Origin: an uncultured Lachnospiraceae bacterium
GTDB lineage: Bacteria; Bacillota; Clostridia; Lachnospirales; Lachnospiraceae
Direction: 5' to 3'
Assembly (NCBI GenBank): GCA_958446555.1
Contig: CAUCWU010000071.1
Span: forward strand, 1-9,269
Length of the DNA stretch: 9,269 bases
Below, in pieces: positions 6,042 through 9,269 of this stretch; the stretch's first letter is position 1; every line of letters starts with the position of its first letter. The translations under genes and the position numbers were made by a program. Under the pieces are notes generated by a model. The model did no database searches, was not told where the DNA came from, and saw only the letters and a program-made list of their open reading frames with translations.

Positions 6042-8165
6042 TTATTCATCTGCTTCCATCTTATCACCTGGCAGCAGATTAAATGATGCAATCAATACTG
6101 GATTTTGTGCCTGCATCAAATTGTATGATCCAAGCTTATGCGCTCTGCTTGCCTGAATCTGAGTCAGCTGCACATGCTTAACCGGATACGTCTGAATCAA
6201 TTTTGTAATCTGTGCAATTGTTTCAAGCGACACAGCATTGATTACGACACGCACTCCTTTACTAGCTTTGTCTGTTTTTCCTTTTGTATTTTCTTTTACT
6301 ATTAACTTTTTTTGAATAGCAGACAAAATATCACTTAGCGCGCCGCTGCTTCCGCCTATAAATACATGAGTCGGTGTCGGAAGCTCTTCAAATCCTTCAG
6401 GTGCCTTTTTATTAATTACCACGATCTGATCTGAAAGACCAAGACGAACAGCATTTTCTTTTGTTAAATTTGCAGCCTCTTCCTTTTGTTCAATTGCAAA
6501 TACAAAAATATCAGGAGACAATCTTGCACACTCTGCACTTACTGAGCCAGTTCCGCTTCCCACATCATAAACGACAGCATTTTTTGTCAGCTCAAGACGA
6601 CTTATACTAAGCACGCGAACTTCATTTTTTGTCATAGGTACCTTAGTGCGTGAAAAAATCTCATCATCAATTCCTGGTGTCAATATTTGATCCTCGCAGT
6701 CTTCATTTTCAATTAAACATGTATATACTCCTTCTGGCAAATCAAAAAGCTTTGTCTCAAATTCATCAAGATAAAACGTAAAGAGCTTTTCATCTGGATA
6801 GGAAAGACGATAACCTGCACTTATTTTTACATTATTTATCCCCGCTTCTCGAAATTTATTTACAAGCATTTCAAAATCATTTTTCCCAGACAACAATAAA
6901 AATACCTTAGTATTCTTTCGCACAAGATTTACAACATTTGCACGCCTTCCATGAATACTTGCAAGAACTGCATCATTCCATGAAACTCCAAAACGTGCTG
7001 CAAGTGCGCTCACAGATGAAATCCCTGGCAAAATCGTTGTCTCTGATTTTAAGATACCTTTTTCATTTGCTTCTTCAAGTGCCTTTTTCATCGACTGTGC
7101 ACCACTGTAAAAACCGCTGTCGCCGGAAAAGGCAGCTGCCACCTTCGTGTACTGTGGATGTTCAATTAAATATGAAATAATATCATCCGCGCGATAATAA
7201 GGCACTTTTACACCTTTGCTTGGCAAATTTTCAAGCATTCTTTCTGCACCAAATATAACCTCTGCCTCCTCAAAGACATGATAAGCTTCTCTTGTCATTC
7301 CATCTGTATTTCCCATTCCTATTCCAGAAAGAATTATTTTTCGGCTTCGCTTTGATAAAATATCTTCCTTTAAAAGTAACTCTAGCTTTTTTGCTGTATC
7401 ATATACATTTTCACATATGTACATAGATGACTTTCTTTCATCGCCCGATATTTCAGTCTGACACACATTTTCTGAAGGCGGCAAAATAGCACAAACTCCA
7501 ACACCAGCCTTTTTAGCTGCCTCAACCTTTTCCTCAAATCCGCCTGCATGACCGCTTATCTTTGTCACCATCCAGTCAATTGAATATTCCCTTAAAATAC
7601 ATTCATTCATCTGCGCAGAAAACGGTCCCTGCATTGCAATGATCTGACGCCCAGTAATGCCATTTGCCGTACATAGACGAATGCTTTCTTCTCCAGGAAG
7701 CACACGCACAAAAAGGTGATTCTTAATTGTTTCATTTTTTGCATAGCTGCCCAAATCCTTACTTCCTGTCGTAAGTAAAATATTTCCTGTCTGAAACGAC
7801 AGCCACGCGCTGCATTCTTCATGTGTCTTAAATGATACAAAGCCTTCCTCTGCACTCTCTGTGCTGCGGCGCAGACGAATAAGTGAAATAGACTCCTTAT
7901 CTGCTGCCTGACGGACATTTTGCGATACGATCTGTGCATACGGATGTGTAGCATCAACTACCACATCAAATTTTCCATCTCTCATAAGCACTTCCATCTC
8001 TTCTTCTGTAAGGCGGCCGCAATGCACATCAAGACGTTTATCGTTCATAAGCTCAAGAGCATAATCAGTTGCAACACATACACTGCATTTAATATTCGAA
8101 TCAGCAAGCAATTCAGCAAGTTCACGCCCTTCTGTTGTTCCGGCAAATACTAGCACTTTTTTCAT
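6042..8165 (-). CDS. cbiJ-cbiET: Trifunctional fusion: CbiJ precorrin-6A reductase / CbiE C5-methyltransferase / CbiT C15-methyltransferase
   Basis: 707 residues carrying three cobalamin enzymes in one chain with no frame break. Residues 1 to about 240 are CbiJ/CobK: the nucleotide-binding start VLVFAGTTEGREL, DATHPYA (71-77), and a GHAGGFEEK segment near the end; it reduces (cobalt-)precorrin-6A with a reduced nicotinamide cofactor. Residues 276 to about 470 are CbiE, a SAM-dependent tetrapyrrole methylase (GIGMGNTDGMT, then AFSGDSGFYSG) acting at C5. Residues about 505-700 are CbiT, a Rossmann SAM methyltransferase (VPMTKNEVR, DVGSGTGS from D534, IGGSSG) that methylates C15 and decarboxylates C12. 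CbiE and CbiT are often fused (as in CobL); the added CbiJ is the less usual part. I chose ATG 8165 (AGGTG 6 bases upstream) over an in-frame GTG at 8174 that lies within that ribosome binding site. It sits 34 bases after cbiH and 20 before cbiA, in one operon. Confidence 0.94.
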   Translation of the reverse strand: MKKVLVFAGTTEGRELAELLADSNIKCSVCVATDYALELMNDKRLDVHCGRLTEEEMEVLMRDGKFDVVVDATHPYAQIVSQNVRQAADKESISLIRLRRSTESAEEGFVSFKTHEECSAWLSFQTGNILLTTGSKDLGSYAKNETIKNHLFVRVLPGEESIRLCTANGITGRQIIAMQGPFSAQMNECILREYSIDWMVTKISGHAGGFEEKVEAAKKAGVGVCAILPPSENVCQTEISGDERKSSMYICENVYDTAKKLELLLKEDILSKRSRKIILSGIGMGNTDGMTREAYHVFEEAEVIFGAERMLENLPSKGVKVPYYRADDIISYLIEHPQYTKVAAAFSGDSGFYSGAQSMKKALEEANEKGILKSETTILPGISSVSALAARFGVSWNDAVLASIHGRRANVVNLVRKNTKVFLLLSGKNDFEMLVNKFREAGINNVKISAGYRLSYPDEKLFTFYLDEFETKLFDLPEGVYTCLIENEDCEDQILTPGIDDEIFSRTKVPMTKNEVRVLSISRLELTKNAVVYDVGSGTGSVSAECARLSPDIFVFAIEQKEEAANLTKENAVRLGLSDQIVVINKKAPEGFEELPTPTHVFIGGSSGALSDILSAIQKKLIVKENTKGKTDKASKGVRVVINAVSLETIAQITKLIQTYPVKHVQLTQIQASRAHKLGSYNLMQAQNPVLIASFNLLPGDKMEADE

Positions 8166-8199
8166 CAAAATCACCTACTTTCTATAAATTCTTGTTTTC

Positions 8200-8955
8200 T
8201 CAGTTTTCCTTTTGCACATGAGTATTTATATGATAATTACGCCCTGTCACAAGCTTTCCTTTCACCACATGGCTTTGAGAATTACCGATAAAAACAGTTG
8301 TAAACATATCGACCTGCTCATCCTTAAGCTGTTCAAGCGTACAGATTTTATATTCAGTACCCTCTCTTCCAATATTTCGTACATAGCCACACATACGATC
8401 TTGCTTAACCTTGCGAAGCAAAATTTCACATGCGCGCTTTAAATAATCTGGTCTTCCCTTGCTTGACGGATTGTAAATGGCAATACAAAAATCTCCGTCT
8501 GCCGCCGCTGACAGCCGCTTTTCTATTACCTCCCATGGTGTCAGTCTGTCACTTAAACTTATCACGCAAAAATCATGACCAATAGGCGCCCCAAGAACAG
8601 CTGCACCGCTGACTGCCGCCGTAATACCCGGAATAATTTCAAGCTCACAGTCTGGATACTCCGGGAGAAGATCATACATTAAAGATGCCATACCATATAC
8701 GCCTGAATCACCGCTGCATACAATAGAGGCGATACATCCTTTTTTTGCCTCCTCAAAACAAAGACGGCAGCGTTCCTCCTCCCTTGTCATCGGTGTTGCA
8801 ATTGTTTTCTTATTCTGAACCAGATCACCAAGAAGCTTTAAATATACTTGGTATCCTGCAATCACATCACTTTCTTCAAGTGCCTGCCTTGCCTCGGGCG
8901 TCATCATCTTAGGTGCACCCGGTCCAATTCCTACTACATATATTTTTTGTTTCAA
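8200..8955 (-). CDS. cbiH: Cobalt-precorrin-3 / precorrin-3B C17-methyltransferase
   Basis: 251 residues, family length. CbiH/CobJ methylates C17 with S-adenosylmethionine and drives contraction of the macrocycle. Seen: the N-terminal VVGIGPG (7-13) of tetrapyrrole methylases, SGDSGVYGMA (81-90) SAM-site loop, EIIPGITAA (near 106-114), and the subgroup signature IYNPSSKGRPDYL (160-172), which separates CbiH/CobJ from CbiF, CbiL and CbiE. Because cbiG is adjacent, the anaerobic name CbiH is preferred to CobJ. The start is TTG at 8955 with AGGTAGG 8 bases before it; an in-frame stop TAG just upstream leaves no ATG or GTG that would keep the conserved first strand. The gene lies 93 bases after cbiG and 34 before the CbiJ-E-T fusion. 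Intact. Confidence 0.95.
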   Translation of the reverse strand: MKQKIYVVGIGPGAPKMMTPEARQALEESDVIAGYQVYLKLLGDLVQNKKTIATPMTREEERCRLCFEEAKKGCIASIVCSGDSGVYGMASLMYDLLPEYPDCELEIIPGITAAVSGAAVLGAPIGHDFCVISLSDRLTPWEVIEKRLSAAADGDFCIAIYNPSSKGRPDYLKRACEILLRKVKQDRMCGYVRNIGREGTEYKICTLEQLKDEQVDMFTTVFIGNSQSHVVKGKLVTGRNYHINTHVQKEN

Positions 8956-8963
8956 ACCAACAA

Positions 8964-8970
8964 CCTACCT
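8964..8970 (-). promoter_or_regulatory. Ribosome binding site supporting a TTG start for cbiH
   Basis: AGGTAGG on the minus strand lies 8 bases before TTG 8955. This is what supports translation from a TTG; the next in-frame ATG (residue 17) would remove the conserved VVGIGPG strand-loop. Confidence 0.65.
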
Positions 8971-9000
8971 TTCGTATTTAACCATCTCACTACTATTATT

Positions 9001-9031
9001 TTTTTACCGTTAGCGAAAGCGTTAGTAAAAA
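9001..9031 (-). repeat. A/T-rich inverted repeat with short direct repeat between cbiG and cbiH
   Basis: TTTTTAC (9001-9007) pairs with GTAAAAA (9025-9031). The interior contains two copies of CGTTAG (9008-9013 and 9020-9025) around GCGAAAGC, which can form a 2-pair stem with a GAAA loop on the plus strand. The structure is weak and lacks a GC-rich stem, so it is not called a terminator. It may be a processing or attenuation site between the two genes, or nothing. Confidence 0.35.
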
Positions 9032-9048
9032 TCTTCGATGGAATGTCT

Positions 9049-9269
9049 TTAAAATACTGGAAAAAATGCACGCATTGCAATAGCAACAGTCACACCATCT
9101 TTTGCATACTTTCTCGAAAGAAGCTTTCCATTCGGCTCTTCTGCCATTGCAGAGCGCTCACATACATTGTCTACGCCGACAGTTTTTTCAACAAATGCAG
9201 AACTGCTAAAATTTCCTGGCACTTGTCTTAATTCATCTTCAGTAAAAGTAACAAATTCAACATTAAAAT
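9049..9269 (-). CDS. cbiG: Cobalt-precorrin-5A hydrolase CbiG, C-terminal end (5' part beyond window)
   Basis: Only the last 72 residues are visible, ending at TAA 9049-9051. They match the CbiG C-terminal domain: VEFVTFTEDELRQVPG, then FSSSAFVEKTVGVDNVCERSA, then KLLSRKYAKDGVTVAIAM. The GVDNVCERSA stretch and the GVTVAIA tail are the hallmark of this domain. CbiG opens the lactone of cobalt-precorrin-5A and releases the extruded C20 carbon as acetaldehyde. It belongs to the anaerobic route only, so it identifies the type of pathway here. It is the first visible gene of the minus-strand cluster; its start and the cluster promoter lie past the right edge. The same C-terminal domain also occurs as CobE and in CbiG fusions, so what precedes it cannot be known from this window. 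Confidence 0.88.
   Translation of the reverse strand, partial: FNVEFVTFTEDELRQVPGNFSSSAFVEKTVGVDNVCERSAMAEEPNGKLLSRKYAKDGVTVAIAMRAFFPVF

Noticed and set aside
9001..9031. Terminator for cbiG between cbiG and cbiH
   Set aside because: The stem is A/T pairs with a large internal loop and no GC-rich core, and both genes belong to the same pathway and strand, so read-through is more likely.
8956..9048. Cobalamin riboswitch or separate promoter upstream of cbiH
   Set aside because: The 93-base gap is too short for a cobalamin riboswitch and shows no matching conserved core. Such an element would be expected before the first gene of the cluster, outside the window.
8848..9231. Plus-strand 127-codon open frame across cbiH and cbiG
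   Set aside because: It is antisense to two clear cbi genes and rich in Cys, Phe and His with no family resemblance; a shadow frame.

Overview
The window looks like the chromosome of a low-GC anaerobic Firmicute, most likely a gut-type Lachnospiraceae/Clostridia member. This rests on the A+T-rich sequence, strong AAGGAGG/GGGAGG-type ribosome binding sites, and occasional GTG and TTG starts. The cobalamin genes are of the anaerobic (early cobalt insertion, Cbi) type, and the very long soluble histidine kinase is of a kind common in these bacteria. The taxonomic placement is inferred from style, not from a marker gene.

Layout, left to right. Positions 1-2962 (minus strand) hold the first 987 codons of a large cytoplasmic sensor kinase, cut by the window edge inside its ATPase domain. 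Its order is a long helical N-terminal region of unknown family, a degenerate HD-GYP domain, a short coiled linker, a PAS-like domain, HisKA (phospho-acceptor H824) and HATPase_c. A 291-base gap with two back-to-back promoter candidates separates it from a plus-strand NAD(P)-dependent malic enzyme (3254-4453). That gene ends in a large imperfect hairpin followed by a convincing rho-independent terminator (4524-4567).

From 4594 to the right edge, all genes are on the minus strand and form one cobalamin-biosynthesis cluster. In transcription order they are cbiG (only its C-terminal end is visible), cbiH, a three-domain fusion CbiJ-CbiE-CbiT, and cbiA. Together they cover a run of corrin-ring steps: C-ring/lactone processing and acetaldehyde release (CbiG), ring contraction with C17 methylation (CbiH), macrocycle reduction (CbiJ), C5 and C15 methylation with decarboxylation (CbiE/CbiT), and a,c-side-chain amidation (CbiA). 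CbiG points to the oxygen-independent route. The cluster's promoter, and any cobalamin riboswitch, would lie beyond the right edge.

The observations most worth a second look are the HD-GYP domain inside the kinase, which keeps all but one of its expected metal ligands, and the CbiJ-CbiE-CbiT triple fusion. I found no mobile element, CRISPR array, tRNA or rRNA.
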